Below are positions 33,575 to 43,153 of a stretch of 64,000 bases of DNA, piece by piece (the first letter of the stretch is position 1; every line of letters begins with the position of its first letter). The translations under genes and the position numbers were made by a program. The DNA comes from Mycolicibacterium chitae (GTDB taxonomy: Bacteria > Actinomycetota > Actinomycetes > Mycobacteriales > Mycobacteriaceae). The notes beneath the pieces are model-generated. The model ran no database searches, had not been told where the DNA came from, and saw only the letters and a list, made by a program, of their open reading frames with translations. Location of the stretch: NCBI RefSeq assembly GCF_900637205.1, contig NZ_LR134355.1, positions 4,216,001 through 4,280,000 of the forward strand, in the 5' to 3' direction.

Positions 33575-34969
33575 TCAGAAGTTGATCATGTGCCCGGAGA
33601 GGCCGTGGAAGCATTCCTGCAGGGCCTCCGACAGGGTCGGGTGGGTGTGCACGTTGCGGGCCAATTCGTTGACCGTCAGGTCCCACTTCTGGGCCAGGGT
33701 CAGCTCGGGCAGCAACTCCGAGACGTCCGGGCCGATCAGGTGCCCGCCGATGAGCTCGCCGTACTTGGCATCGGCGATCAGCTTGACGAATCCGGTGGGA
33801 TCCCCCAGCCCGTGCGCCTTGCCGTTCGCGGTGAACGGAAACTTGGCCACCTTGACGTCGTAGCCCTCTTCCTTGGCTTGTTCTTCGGTCAACCCGAAGC
33901 TGGCCACCTGCGGCTGACAGAACGTCGCGCGCGGCATCATCCGGTAATCCCCCAGCGCCAGGGTCTCCGCACCGGCGATGGTCTCCGCGGCGACCACGGC
34001 CTGGGCCTCGGCGACATGGGCCAACTGCAGCTTGCCGGTCACATCGCCGATGGCATAGATGTGGCCCACGTTGGTGCGCATGTAGTCGTCGATGCCGATC
34101 GCCTGCCGGTCGGTCAGCGCCACCCCGGCGGCCTCCAGCCCGTAGCCCTCGACATTGGGCGCAAAACCGATGGCCTGCAACACCTTGTCGGCCTGCAGTT
34201 CCTCGCTCTTGCCGTCCTTGCTGACCGCGACGGTCACCGACGACCCGTTGTCGGTGATCGACTCGACCTTGGTCCCGGTCCGGATCTTCACACCGAGCTT
34301 CTTGTACTGCTTCTCGATCTCCTTGGACACCTCGGCGTCCTCGTTGGGCAACGCCCGCGGCAGGAACTCCACGATGGTGACGTCGACCCCGTAGTTGCTG
34401 AAGATGTAGGCGAACTCCATGCCGATGGCACCGGCCCCGGCGATGATCAACGACGACGGCAGCTCGCGGGACAGGATCTGGTTCTCGTAGGTCACCACGT
34501 TCTCCGACAGCGAGGTCCCCGGCACCAAGCGGGTGCTGCTGCCGGTGGCGATGATCGCGTTGTCGAACTCGACGCTCTCGGTGCCGCCCTCGTTGAGCGC
34601 CACCTCCAAGGTGTTGGCCCCGGTGAACTTGCCGTACCCGTGGATCTCGGTGATCTTGTTCTTCTTCATCAGGAAGTGCACCCCGGCCACCCGGCCGTCG
34701 GCCACCTTGCGGCTGCGATCGAAAGCCGCACCGTAATCGAAGCTGGCCTCACCGCTGATGCCGAAGGCCTTGGCCTGCTTGGTGAACAGGTGCGCCAACT
34801 CGGCATTGCGCAGCAGCGCCTTGGACGGGATGCACCCCACATTCAGGCACACACCACCCCAGTACTTCGGTTCGACGATGGCGGTTTTCAGTCCGAGTTG
34901 CGCAGCGCGGATGGCGGCGACGTAACCACCTGGGCCAGCTCCGAGCACGACGACGTCAAAGTGAGTCAC
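33575..34969 (-). CDS. lpdC: Dihydrolipoyl dehydrogenase
   Basis: FAD flavoprotein that reoxidises dihydrolipoyl groups with NAD+; the mycobacterial enzyme serves pyruvate and ketoacid dehydrogenases and the AhpC/AhpD/DlaT peroxidase system. 464 residues. FAD site VVVLGAGPGGYVAAIRAAQLG; redox-active disulfide Cys41-Cys46 (GGVCLNVGCIPSK); NAD site IIAGAGAIGMEFAYIFSNYG; catalytic His-Glu in HTHPTLSEALQE. The start is GTG at 34967-34969. Confidence 0.97.
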   Translation of the reverse strand: MTHFDVVVLGAGPGGYVAAIRAAQLGLKTAIVEPKYWGGVCLNVGCIPSKALLRNAELAHLFTKQAKAFGISGEASFDYGAAFDRSRKVADGRVAGVHFLMKKNKITEIHGYGKFTGANTLEVALNEGGTESVEFDNAIIATGSSTRLVPGTSLSENVVTYENQILSRELPSSLIIAGAGAIGMEFAYIFSNYGVDVTIVEFLPRALPNEDAEVSKEIEKQYKKLGVKIRTGTKVESITDNGSSVTVAVSKDGKSEELQADKVLQAIGFAPNVEGYGLEAAGVALTDRQAIGIDDYMRTNVGHIYAIGDVTGKLQLAHVAEAQAVVAAETIAGAETLALGDYRMMPRATFCQPQVASFGLTEEQAKEEGYDVKVAKFPFTANGKAHGLGDPTGFVKLIADAKYGELIGGHLIGPDVSELLPELTLAQKWDLTVNELARNVHTHPTLSEALQECFHGLSGHMINF

Positions 34970-35018
34970 GTCCCTCAGCCTAGTAGGCGGCCGCGCTCCC
35001 CCGTCCAGGGTTGGGTGC

Positions 35019-35609
35019 TCAGGGCGTGATCCAGCCGAACACGTACATCCCGTACAGCGCCGCGGCGGCCAGACCGGCGGCGAACGGCGCGGTCATCACC
35101 GCGATCGAGGTCACCGAGACCAGCGGGCGGTGTTCGACCATGGCCAGCAACAGCCCCGCGACGGTGCACACGATGACCATCAGCAGCACCGCGAGTTCGG
35201 GTCCGCCCTTGTCCATGGCCTGGAACCACCAGTAGTACAGGCCGGCCCCGGCCGCGGCCGCCGGCGCCCACACCGCCAGCGTGACCAGGACGAACTTCCA
35301 CCATTTGACGTGGACCAGCTGGCTCGGGACGGCGGTGGGCTGCGCCGGCACCGGGACCGGCTCCGACCGCGTGACGACCCCGTCGTCGGCGGCGGCGGTG
35401 AGGTCCGGGTCCTCGGCGATGTCGCGTTCGGCGCGGTCGAGTGCGGCCTCGGCCTCGGCGGCCTCCTCTGGGCTGCCCCACAGGCTCAACGGTTCGGGAT
35501 GCGGGCCGGTGTCGAAAATGGGCGCGGGGTGCGGCTCGGTGAGCGGCATCTCGCCGGTGTCGAGGCGCTGCGCCGGGGTGAACCAGGGTGATTTCGACTC
35601 AGGCACCAT
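35019..35609 (-). CDS. Membrane protein (Rv0461-like)
   Basis: 196 residues. The N-terminal about 100 residues are hydrophilic and Pro/Glu/Ala-rich; about three membrane helices follow (FVLVTLAVWAPAAAAGAGLYYWW, LAVLLMVIVCTVAGLLLAMV, IAVMTAPFAAGLAAAALYGMYVFG). The ATG at 35607-35609 overlaps the upstream small membrane-protein gene by 11 bp, so the two are coupled. Function unknown. Confidence 0.75.
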   Translation of the reverse strand: MVPESKSPWFTPAQRLDTGEMPLTEPHPAPIFDTGPHPEPLSLWGSPEEAAEAEAALDRAERDIAEDPDLTAAADDGVVTRSEPVPVPAQPTAVPSQLVHVKWWKFVLVTLAVWAPAAAAGAGLYYWWFQAMDKGGPELAVLLMVIVCTVAGLLLAMVEHRPLVSVTSIAVMTAPFAAGLAAAALYGMYVFGWITP

Positions 35610-35910
35610 GCACCACCTGGATCAGGACCAGCACGGCGAACCAGCCCGGCGCGATCGCCAGGGTGAACGCGCCCACGACGGTCATCCAGCGTCGGCTCGC
35701 GGTCAAGATGAACAGCAGGCCCAGCACGGTCGGGACTCCGAGGACCAGCGCGATGACGGCGTCCGGCCGCAGCGACGCCTGCACCTGCAGCGTCGCGAGC
35801 ACACCCAGGACAACGCCGACCGCGGCGCCGATCAGCATCGCGCCGGTCAGTTGCCACGCCCTCGGAAGGGGAATCACGGTCACGACAGTACGACGCCGCG
35901 CGGTCCCCAC
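35599..35910 (-). CDS. Small membrane protein (Rv0460-like)
   Basis: About 103 residues with three hydrophobic helices (LTGAMLIGAAVGVVLGVLATL, AVIALVLGVPTVLGLLFILTA, MTVVGAFTLAIAPGWFAVLVLIQV). The start is uncertain: GTG at 35910 or the internal GTG at 35883 (VTVIPLPRAWQ). Overlaps the next gene by 11 bp. Function unknown. Confidence 0.65.
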   Translation of the reverse strand: MGTARRRTVVTVIPLPRAWQLTGAMLIGAAVGVVLGVLATLQVQASLRPDAVIALVLGVPTVLGLLFILTASRRWMTVVGAFTLAIAPGWFAVLVLIQVVHGA

Positions 35911-35942
35911 CCCGTATCAGCGGGGGGGCATGGTTCACACAG

Positions 35943-36434
35943 TTACCGATTCGGTATCGGACAGACATCTGCGGCGTGGGCCACCACCGCCCCGCGCGGG
36001 CCCGGTGCGTCCACCCCCCGCTCGTATTCGGCGCCGGTGATCGCCGGGACCTGCGCCAACGTCGCCACCTCGGCCTCAGAGAACGCGCGTCCCCGCGACA
36101 GGAACCGCACCCCGTCGGGGGCCTCCAGGCTGAACCCGCCGCCGCGCCCGGAGACCAGGTCGATGACCAGCTGGGTGTGCTTCCAGGCGTCGAACTGGGG
36201 ACCGGAGATCCACACCGGCACGCCGTCGGGTTGGCGCTGCGCGGTCACGTCGAGCAGGCCGAGCAGCACGTCGCGATCCCCGACGATGAAGTCCCCGTCG
36301 GGGTAGCACATCGGCGAGGAGCCGTCGCAGCAGCCGCCGGACTGGTGGAACATCACCGGCCCGTGCCGCTGCTGCAGCGCAGCGAGCTGGCTGGCGGCGC
36401 TGCTGGTGATCAGGACGCGCGGAGGGACCGCCAT
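35943..36434 (-). CDS. DUF779-family protein (Rv0459-like)
   Basis: 163 residues. Conserved core HGPVMFHQSGGCCDGSSPMCYP, then GDRDVLLGLLDV and FDAWKHTQLVIDLVSGRGGGFSLE. The CC and Cys near residue 40 suggest metal binding. DUF779 genes usually sit next to an aldehyde dehydrogenase (Rv0458 in M. tuberculosis); here that partner is absent and the divergent neighbour is a prolyl oligopeptidase. The ATG at 36432-36434 matches the family start MAVPPRVLIT. Confidence 0.85.
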   Translation of the reverse strand: MAVPPRVLITSSAASQLAALQQRHGPVMFHQSGGCCDGSSPMCYPDGDFIVGDRDVLLGLLDVTAQRQPDGVPVWISGPQFDAWKHTQLVIDLVSGRGGGFSLEAPDGVRFLSRGRAFSEAEVATLAQVPAITGAEYERGVDAPGPRGAVVAHAADVCPIPNR

Positions 36435-36447
36435 GCACCCCACCCTA

Positions 36448-36475
36448 ATCCCGTCGGGACTGATCCGGTCGGGAC
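36448..36475. promoter_or_regulatory. Direct repeats of a palindromic half-site between DUF779 and peptidase genes
   Basis: ATCCCGTCGGGAC (36448-36460) and ATCCGGTCGGGAC (36463-36475) are 13-bp repeats with a 15-bp period differing at one base; the first contains the perfect dyad TCCCGTCGGGA. They sit 14-53 bp from the two divergent start codons, a natural operator position, but could be chance in GC-rich DNA. Confidence 0.35.
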
Positions 36476-36484
36476 AATGGCGAC

Positions 36485-38509
36485 ATGGCTGACGCAACGG
36501 CGAACGACCCGCACCTCTGGCTCGAAGACGTTTCCGGGGAGGCCGCCCTGGACTGGGTGCGCGCCCACAACGAGCCCACGCAGGCCGAGCTGTGCGACGA
36601 GCGGTTCGAGCAGATGCGCACCGAGGCGCTCGAGGTGCTCGACACCGACACCCGGATCCCGTATGTGCGCCGGCGCGGCGAGTTCCTCTACAACTTCTGG
36701 CGCGACGCGGCCAACCCCCGCGGCCTGTGGCGGCGCACCACCCTCGAGCAGTACCGCACCGAGACGCCCGACTGGGAGATCCTCATCGACGTCGACCAGC
36801 TGGCCGCCGCCGACGACGCCAACTGGGTGTGGGCCGGCGCCGACGTCATCGAGCCGGACCACACCCGGGCCCTGGTCAGTCTGTCCCGGGGCGGCTCCGA
36901 CGCCGCGATCGTGCGCGAGTTCGACATGGGGACCAAGGAATTCGTGTCCGACGGCTTCGAGGTCGGCGAGGCCAAGACGCACATCACCTGGGCTGACGCG
37001 GACACGGTGCTGATCGGCACCGACTTCGGGCCCGACTCGCTGACCGACTCCGGCTATCCGCGGTTGGTCAAGCGCTGGCAGCGCGGACAGCCGCTGGCCG
37101 AGGCCGCGACGGTGTTCTCCGCCTCGCAGCAGGACGTCATCGCCGCCGCGGCCGTCGACCGCACCCCCGGGTACGAGCGGACGTTCATCCGTCGCGCCGT
37201 GGATTTCTTCAACGACGAGGTCTACGAGTTGCGCGGCGACGAGTTGATCCGCATCGACGCACCCACCGACGCCTCGGTGTCGGTGCACCGGGACTGGCTG
37301 CTGATCGAGCTGCGCTCCCCCTGGTTCGTGGGCACCACCGAATACCCGGCCGGGTCGCTGCTGGCCGCCGACTACGACGAATTTCTCGCCGGCACAGCGA
37401 CGTTGGCCACGGTGTTCGCCCCCGATGCGCACACCGCCCTGCACCACTACGCCTGGACGCGCGACCGGTTGGTGATGGTCACCCTGGCCGACGTGGCCAG
37501 CCGGGTCGAGGTCGTCACGCCCGGTTCCTGGGAACGCACCGCGGTGCCCGGCATCCCGGACAACACCAACACCGTGATCGTGGCCACCGATGAACTCTCC
37601 GACGAGGTGTTCCTCGACTCCAGCGGCTTCACCTCGCCGTCGCAGTTGCTGTACGGGACGGTGGGCGACCCCCTGGAGCCCATCAAGGCCGCGCCGGCCT
37701 TCTTCGATGCCGAGGAGATCGGCGTGGTGCAGCATTTCGCCACCTCGGCCGACGGCACCGCGGTCCCCTACTTCGTGGTGGGTCCGTCGAACGCCGACGG
37801 GCCGCGGCCGACGCTGCTGGGCGGCTACGGCGGTTTCGAGGTGGCGCGCACGCCCGGGTACGACGGCGTGCTGGGCCGACTGTGGCTCGCGCGCGGTGGC
37901 ACCTACGTGCTGGCCAACATCCGCGGCGGCGGCGAGTACGGACCCACCTGGCACACCCAGGCGATGCGGGAGAACCGGCGCAAGGTGTACGAGGACTTCG
38001 CCGCGGTGGCAACCGATCTCGTCGCAAAGGGCATCACCACCGTCGAGCAACTCGGCGCCCAGGGCGGCAGCAACGGGGGCCTGCTGATGGGTGTCATGCT
38101 GACCCGGTATCCGGAGTTGTTCGGGGCGCTGGTCTGCCAGGTGCCGCTGCTCGACATGAAACGGTTCCATCTGTTGCTGGCCGGGGCGTCCTGGGTGGCC
38201 GAGTACGGCAACCCCGACGAGCCCTCGGACTGGGAGTTCATGGCGGAATACTCGCCCTACCAGAATATTTCGGCCGACGCCGACTACCCCGAGCTGCTGA
38301 TGACCACCTCGACGCGGGACGACCGCGTGCATCCGGGGCACGCCCGCAAGATGACCGCCGCGCTCGAGGCCGCCGGGCACCGGGTGCGCTACTACGAGAA
38401 CATCGAGGGCGGGCACGCCGGCGCGGCCGACAACGCCCAGACCGCGTTCAAGTCCGCGCTGAGCTACAACTTCCTGCACCGGATGCTGGGCACCGCGGCG
38501 GCCGAGTAG
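36485..38509 (+). CDS. Prolyl oligopeptidase-family serine peptidase (Rv0457c-like)
   Basis: 674 residues, full length for the S9A family. An N-terminal beta-propeller region (about 60-400) gates the C-terminal alpha/beta hydrolase. Nucleophile Ser in GAQGGSNGGLLMG (about residue 529), Asp in TSTRDDRVHPGHA (about 611) and His in IEGGHAGA (about 643) form the triad. No signal peptide, so a cytoplasmic enzyme cleaving short peptides, usually after proline. Divergent from the DUF779 gene with 50 bp between starts. Confidence 0.93.
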   Translation: MADATANDPHLWLEDVSGEAALDWVRAHNEPTQAELCDERFEQMRTEALEVLDTDTRIPYVRRRGEFLYNFWRDAANPRGLWRRTTLEQYRTETPDWEILIDVDQLAAADDANWVWAGADVIEPDHTRALVSLSRGGSDAAIVREFDMGTKEFVSDGFEVGEAKTHITWADADTVLIGTDFGPDSLTDSGYPRLVKRWQRGQPLAEAATVFSASQQDVIAAAAVDRTPGYERTFIRRAVDFFNDEVYELRGDELIRIDAPTDASVSVHRDWLLIELRSPWFVGTTEYPAGSLLAADYDEFLAGTATLATVFAPDAHTALHHYAWTRDRLVMVTLADVASRVEVVTPGSWERTAVPGIPDNTNTVIVATDELSDEVFLDSSGFTSPSQLLYGTVGDPLEPIKAAPAFFDAEEIGVVQHFATSADGTAVPYFVVGPSNADGPRPTLLGGYGGFEVARTPGYDGVLGRLWLARGGTYVLANIRGGGEYGPTWHTQAMRENRRKVYEDFAAVATDLVAKGITTVEQLGAQGGSNGGLLMGVMLTRYPELFGALVCQVPLLDMKRFHLLLAGASWVAEYGNPDEPSDWEFMAEYSPYQNISADADYPELLMTTSTRDDRVHPGHARKMTAALEAAGHRVRYYENIEGGHAGAADNAQTAFKSALSYNFLHRMLGTAAAE

Positions 38510-38522
38510 GCCGCCGCGCCGC

Positions 38523-41405
38523 TCAGTTCAGCGCATCCTCGGGGTCGCGCTGGATCGGCTTGGGCCACGGCGACGGCCGGGGCCGCTGCCGCACCGCCAG
38601 CGGCCACCAGAACCACCGTCCGAGCAGCGTCGCGACCGAGGGCGTCATCAGGCCTCGGATGACGAAGGTGTCGAACATCAGGCCGATGCCGATGGTGGTG
38701 CCGACCTGCCCGATGACGATCAGGTCGCTGACCGCCATCGTCGCCATGGTGAGCGCGAACACGAGGCCGGCGGCGGTCACCACGGGGCCGGTGCCGGCCA
38801 TGGCGCGAATGGTGCCGGTACGCAGGCCGGCGTGGATCTCCTCCTTCATGCGCGACACCAGTAGCAGGTTGTAGTCCGCCCCGACGGCCACCAGGATGAT
38901 CACCGAGAGCGGCAGCACCATCCAGTGCAGCGGGATGCCGATGATGTGCTGCCACAGCACCACCGACACACCGAAGGCGGTGCCCAGACTCAACGTTACG
39001 GTCCCGACGATGACCAACGAGGCGACCAGGGCCCGGGTGATGATCATCATGATGACGAGGATCAACAGCAGGGCCGCAGTGACCGCGATCAGCAGGTCGT
39101 AATCGGCGCCCTCTTGCATGTCGTCGAACATCGCGGCGGCGCCGCCGAGGTAGACCAGCGACCCTTCCAGGGGTGTTCCCTTGATCGCCGCGGCTGCCGC
39201 CTTCTTCAGCGGCTCCATGCGGGAGATGCCTTCCTCGGTCATCGGGTCGCCCTGGTGAATGATGGTGAACCGCACGGCATGTCCGTCGGGAGACATCATC
39301 AGTTCCATGCCGCGCTTGAAGTCGGCGTTGTCGAACGCCTCCGGCGGAACGTAGAACGAGTCGTCGTTGAGGGCCTCGTCGAACGCCTCGCCCATCGCGG
39401 CGCTGTCTTCCTGCTGGTCGATCGTCTGGTCCTGCTGAGCCCGCTGAACCTGGTACTGGTTCAACATCATCTGCTTCTGGTTCTTCATCGACTGGATCAT
39501 CCCCGGCATCACCGCGGTCATCTCCAGTGTCAGATCCGCCATCCGGTCGATGTCGGGAACCATGTCCTGGAAATCATCGGACATGGTCGACATGCCGTCG
39601 AGGCTTTCGAAGATCGAACGCATCGACCAGCACACCGGAATGTTGAAACAGTGTGGCTCCCAGTAGAAGTAGTTGCGCATGGGCCGGAAGAAGTCATCGA
39701 AGTCGGCCAGGCTGTCGCGCACATCCTGCAGGGTCAGGGAGGTGTCGCTCATCTTGTCGGCCATGTTCCGCGCGACCACCGACAGATCGCGGGTGATCGA
39801 GTTCATCCGCTCCATCGAGTCGATGGTGTGCTGCATCTCGTCGGCCTGGGCCAGGATGTTGTCGATGACGCCCTGTTGGTAGTCGTTGGCCATCAGCTGA
39901 CCGACGCCCTGCTGGCCGATCATGTACGGAATGGTGGTGTGCTCGATGGGCTTGCCGTCGGGCCGGGTGATGGCCTGCACCTGCGCGACGCCCTCGACCC
40001 TCGACAGCGCCTTCGCGATCTTGTCGATCATCAAGAAGCCCGCGGGATTTCGCAGATCGCGGTCGGTCTCGACCATCAGCACGTCCGGGTTCATCCGCGC
40101 CTCGGAGAAGTGCCGGGTGGCCGCCGCGTAACCGATGTTCGCCGAGATGTCGTCGGGCAGGTACAGCCGGTCGTTGTAGGTCGTGTGATAGCTGGGCAGC
40201 GCAAGCAGACCCACCATGCAGGCCGCCAGGGCGACCACGAGGAACGCGCCCGGCCAGCGGACGGTGGAGGTACCGACGCGACGCCAGCCCTGGCCCTGCG
40301 CCTTCTTGGGCTCCAGGATCTTTCCGAACCGACTGGCCACCGAGATGATCGCGGGGCCGTACGTCAACGCCACCGTGATACCGAACACCATCGCGATGGC
40401 CATGGGCGTGCCCATGCTCTCGAAGTAGGGCAACCGGGTGAAGTTCAAGCAGAAGGTCGCTCCCGCGATGGTCAATCCGGAGGCCGCCACGACGTGCGCG
40501 GTCCCGTGGAACATCTCGTAGTACGCCGACTCTCGGTCCTTGCCGGACCGGCGCGCCTCCTGATATCGGCCGACCAGGAAGATCCCGTAGTCGACCGCCG
40601 TGGCGATGGTCAAGGTGACCACCATGTTGGTGGCAAAGGTCGTCAGGCCGAAGGCACCGTGGTAGCCCAGGAACGAGATCAGACCGCGGGCGCCCAGCAA
40701 TCCCATCGCAAGCATGCTGAGCAGCACCAGCGTCGTCGTGACGGACCGGTAGATCAGCAACAGCAGGATGATGATGACGCCGAAGGTGAGCATTTCGATG
40801 GTCCGCATGCTCTCGTCGCCCACGACGTTCTGGTCGGTGGTCGTCGCCGCCGAACCGGTGACGTAGACCTCGACACCCTCTGGCCTCGGGTGTTTGACGA
40901 CGATGTCGCGAACCGCTCGCACCGATTCGTTGGCCAAGGTCTCGCCCTGGTCGCCGGAGATGTACACCTGGGTATAGGCGGACTTGCCGTCGACGCTCTG
41001 CGCACCCGCGGCGGTGAAGGAATCGGACCAGAGGTCCTGCACGTACTGCACGTGCTCGGTGTCGGCGCGCAGATCGGCCACCATCTGCAGGTAGAACTCG
41101 AGCGCCTCGACGCCCAGCTTGTCCTCGCCCTCGAGCACGATCATCACCGAGCTGCTGGTGTCGTACTCCTCGAAGGTGGTGCCGATGCGCTTCATCGCGA
41201 TCATCGACGGCGCGTCCTGCGGACTCATCGACACGGCGCGCTGCTTGCCGACCACCTCGAGCTGCGGCACCGTGGTGTTGAGCAGACCGATGATGACGAC
41301 CCAGCCCACGATGATCGGGAGCGCGAAGATGCGGATCAGCCGCGGCAGCCAGGCCCGGCGCTCGCGAATCGGGGCCGTCGGCGTGTCGTCAACCGGGGCG
41401 CTCAT
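38523..41405 (-). CDS. mmpL4: RND-family lipid/siderophore transporter MmpL (MmpL4-like)
   Basis: 960 residues, about 12 membrane helices with two large periplasmic loops. Proton-relay Asp-Tyr pairs are visible in the two repeats: ATAVDYGIFLVGRYQEARR and LVAVGADYNLLLVSRMKEE. The long second-loop helix region is Met/Gln-rich (MKNQKQMMLNQYQVQRAQQDQ and following). MmpL4/MmpS4 export mycobactin-type siderophores in M. tuberculosis. The ATG overlaps the mmpS stop by ATGA. Which of the MmpL4/MmpL5 group it is rests on synteny with Rv0450c. Confidence 0.88.
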   Translation of the reverse strand: MSAPVDDTPTAPIRERRAWLPRLIRIFALPIIVGWVVIIGLLNTTVPQLEVVGKQRAVSMSPQDAPSMIAMKRIGTTFEEYDTSSSVMIVLEGEDKLGVEALEFYLQMVADLRADTEHVQYVQDLWSDSFTAAGAQSVDGKSAYTQVYISGDQGETLANESVRAVRDIVVKHPRPEGVEVYVTGSAATTTDQNVVGDESMRTIEMLTFGVIIILLLLIYRSVTTTLVLLSMLAMGLLGARGLISFLGYHGAFGLTTFATNMVVTLTIATAVDYGIFLVGRYQEARRSGKDRESAYYEMFHGTAHVVAASGLTIAGATFCLNFTRLPYFESMGTPMAIAMVFGITVALTYGPAIISVASRFGKILEPKKAQGQGWRRVGTSTVRWPGAFLVVALAACMVGLLALPSYHTTYNDRLYLPDDISANIGYAAATRHFSEARMNPDVLMVETDRDLRNPAGFLMIDKIAKALSRVEGVAQVQAITRPDGKPIEHTTIPYMIGQQGVGQLMANDYQQGVIDNILAQADEMQHTIDSMERMNSITRDLSVVARNMADKMSDTSLTLQDVRDSLADFDDFFRPMRNYFYWEPHCFNIPVCWSMRSIFESLDGMSTMSDDFQDMVPDIDRMADLTLEMTAVMPGMIQSMKNQKQMMLNQYQVQRAQQDQTIDQQEDSAAMGEAFDEALNDDSFYVPPEAFDNADFKRGMELMMSPDGHAVRFTIIHQGDPMTEEGISRMEPLKKAAAAAIKGTPLEGSLVYLGGAAAMFDDMQEGADYDLLIAVTAALLLILVIMMIITRALVASLVIVGTVTLSLGTAFGVSVVLWQHIIGIPLHWMVLPLSVIILVAVGADYNLLLVSRMKEEIHAGLRTGTIRAMAGTGPVVTAAGLVFALTMATMAVSDLIVIGQVGTTIGIGLMFDTFVIRGLMTPSVATLLGRWFWWPLAVRQRPRPSPWPKPIQRDPEDALN

Positions 41406-41824
41406 GCGGACTTCACCAGGCAGTAGGTCTGCGCGTTCACGCCCGTAGCCGTCCTCTCATCTTTGACTTCGTCGTCCACGGTGATCCGGCAGGTGACGGC
41501 CTGGCCGTTGGTCTGGGCGATGACGTTGGGCGCCACCGAGGGCGCCGTGGTCTCCAGAGTCAGCGTCCACGGCAGGGCCACCGTCCCCGCCCGCACCGGC
41601 TTGCCGTCCAGGTCCAGATAGTTGACGACGGCCGTGCCCGAACCGAGCACCTCGTAGGTCACGACCTTGGGAACGAACTTCTCCGCGGTATCGGCGCCGA
41701 TCGGGGTCACCAGCACCGGTTCCGCGCCGAAGACCGTCCGCAGCTGCGAGACCACCAGCACGCCGGCCCCCACGGCCAGCACGATCATGACGGGCAGCCA
41801 GATGCGCATGATCACCTTCAGCAT
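41402..41824 (-). CDS. mmpS4: MmpS-family accessory membrane protein (MmpS4-like)
   Basis: 140 residues: one N-terminal membrane helix (IWLPVMIVLAVGAGVLVVSQL) and a periplasmic immunoglobulin-like beta domain containing VTYEVLGSGTAVVNYLDLDGKP and a Cys pair (AVTCRITVDDE, AQTYCLVKSA). MmpS proteins partner the cognate MmpL in siderophore export. The ATG at 41822-41824 is chosen (MLKVIMRIWLP). Coupled to mmpL by a 4-bp overlap. Confidence 0.9.
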   Translation of the reverse strand: MLKVIMRIWLPVMIVLAVGAGVLVVSQLRTVFGAEPVLVTPIGADTAEKFVPKVVTYEVLGSGTAVVNYLDLDGKPVRAGTVALPWTLTLETTAPSVAPNVIAQTNGQAVTCRITVDDEVKDERTATGVNAQTYCLVKSA

Positions 41825-42019
41825 CGTCCGCGTCCCCCCGAGGTGATGCCGGCAGACGCGGCTGGTGCGCGGTTTCGATCGACGGCAATCAATGTAGGGC
41901 CTTCCGGCGTCGTAACGACCCCGGCGGCGGGGAGAGGTCGCATGGCTAATCAGCAAAGCTAACGAACTAAGCGGATCAGGTCAATCCACTTTCGTGTGCG
42001 TCGCATTACACTCGGTGCG

Positions 42020-42694
42020 GTGACACGTGAGTCGACGGGCCGCCCGCTGCGAAAGGACGCCGAGCGCAATCGCGCCCGGGTCCTCGAGGCGGCCCGCGAT
42101 CTGTTTGCGGCACAAGGCCTCGAGCCCAACCTGAACGATGTCGCCCGGCACGCGGGTGTGGGCGTCGGCACGGTGTATCGGCGCTTCGGCACCAAGGACG
42201 AACTACTCGAGGCGATCTTCGTCGACGGACTGGATCAGCTCACGGCCCTGGCGGAGGCCGGTCTGCAGCACGACGACTCCTGGGACGGTTTCGCATGGTT
42301 CGTCGAGCAGATGTGCGAGCTGACCGCCACCGACCGCGGTCTTCGAGAGATGGCCTTCAGCAAGGAATACGGCAGCGATCGCGTGGTCGCGGCAAAGGGC
42401 CGCCTCGGCCCGGTGGTGGCGGAACTGGTCGGACGGGCACAGACCGACGGGTACCTCCGGGCCGACATCTCCGCGACCGACATGCCGATCATCAGCCTGA
42501 TCGGCGGCGTGGTCAGCCAATTCGCCGGCAACGTCGACCGCGACCTGTGGCGCCGGTTCACGGCCATCCTCCTCGACGGCATGCGCCGCAACGACAATCA
42601 GCAGCCGTTGCCGGTGGATGCGCTGGACGACGAAGGTCTGGATGCGGCCATGAGCACCTGGGAGCCCTCGGGTTCGGGTCGCGGCAACAACTGA
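42020..42694 (+). CDS. TetR-family regulator divergent from mmpS4/mmpL4 (Rv0452-like)
   Basis: 224 residues from the GTG at 42020. HTH NLNDVARHAGVGVGTVYRRFGTKDELL (shown in part) at about 40-65. Divergent from mmpS4 with a 195-bp gap containing three CTAA repeats near 41946-41970. The obvious target is the mmpS4-mmpL4 operon. The C-terminal domain ligand is unknown. Confidence 0.88.
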   Translation: MTRESTGRPLRKDAERNRARVLEAARDLFAAQGLEPNLNDVARHAGVGVGTVYRRFGTKDELLEAIFVDGLDQLTALAEAGLQHDDSWDGFAWFVEQMCELTATDRGLREMAFSKEYGSDRVVAAKGRLGPVVAELVGRAQTDGYLRADISATDMPIISLIGGVVSQFAGNVDRDLWRRFTAILLDGMRRNDNQQPLPVDALDDEGLDAAMSTWEPSGSGRGNN

Positions 42695-42835
42695 CGCGAC
42701 GCTGCCGTTTCATCCGCGACGCGCCGCTCCGGCGACGCACCACCGTCTCGACGTGCGCAGCGCGGAAAAAGGTGAATAGACACCTCCGCAACTGCCGTTA
42801 GGCTCAGGCACGATGTTTGCTGAGGGGAGCTGACC

Positions 42836-43153
42836 GTGTTCGTGGACGTGGAGCAGATGCGGGCGGGGGCCAACAAGTCCTACGCCGCCGCCGGTTTTGC
42901 GGATGAGGGCGTCCAGGCGTTGTCGCGCGGGCGGGTGTGCGCCGGGATGTTCGGCGACTTCGCGGCGGCCGAACTGTTCTCGACCGGAATTGACGGCGCC
43001 CACACTCAGCACGCGACCAGGCTGCGCAACCAGGAGCGACGCCTCGGGGTGCTCGGCGACAAAACCCATGTCACCGCTTCGTGTTTCGTGGACATGGAAC
43101 GACGTAACACCGAGGCGCTACAGGCCGTGAAGTGGTCGCTTACCCAAGCCTGA
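42836..43153 (+). CDS. EspC-like small type VII secretion-associated protein, module A
   Basis: 105 residues from the GTG at 42836, with GAGGGGAGC upstream. All-helical with a turn near the middle (AGMFGDFAAAE), the form of EspC/DUF2580 proteins, which are secreted by ESX systems as partners of larger EspA-like proteins. Near the C-terminus is FVDMERRN, an F-x-x-x-E element resembling the YxxxD/E secretion signal, and the paralog at 52495 has the matching FEDMEHRN. The stop overlaps the next gene by 22 bp. Function by analogy: helper of the adjacent effector-like protein. Confidence 0.75.
   Translation: MFVDVEQMRAGANKSYAAAGFADEGVQALSRGRVCAGMFGDFAAAELFSTGIDGAHTQHATRLRNQERRLGVLGDKTHVTASCFVDMERRNTEALQAVKWSLTQA

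Noticed and set aside
41880..42019. Possible IdeR iron box between mmpS4 and its TetR neighbour
   Set aside because: CTAA repeats are present but they are direct, not the TTAGGnnAGnCTnACCTAA dyad; the match is too weak to call.
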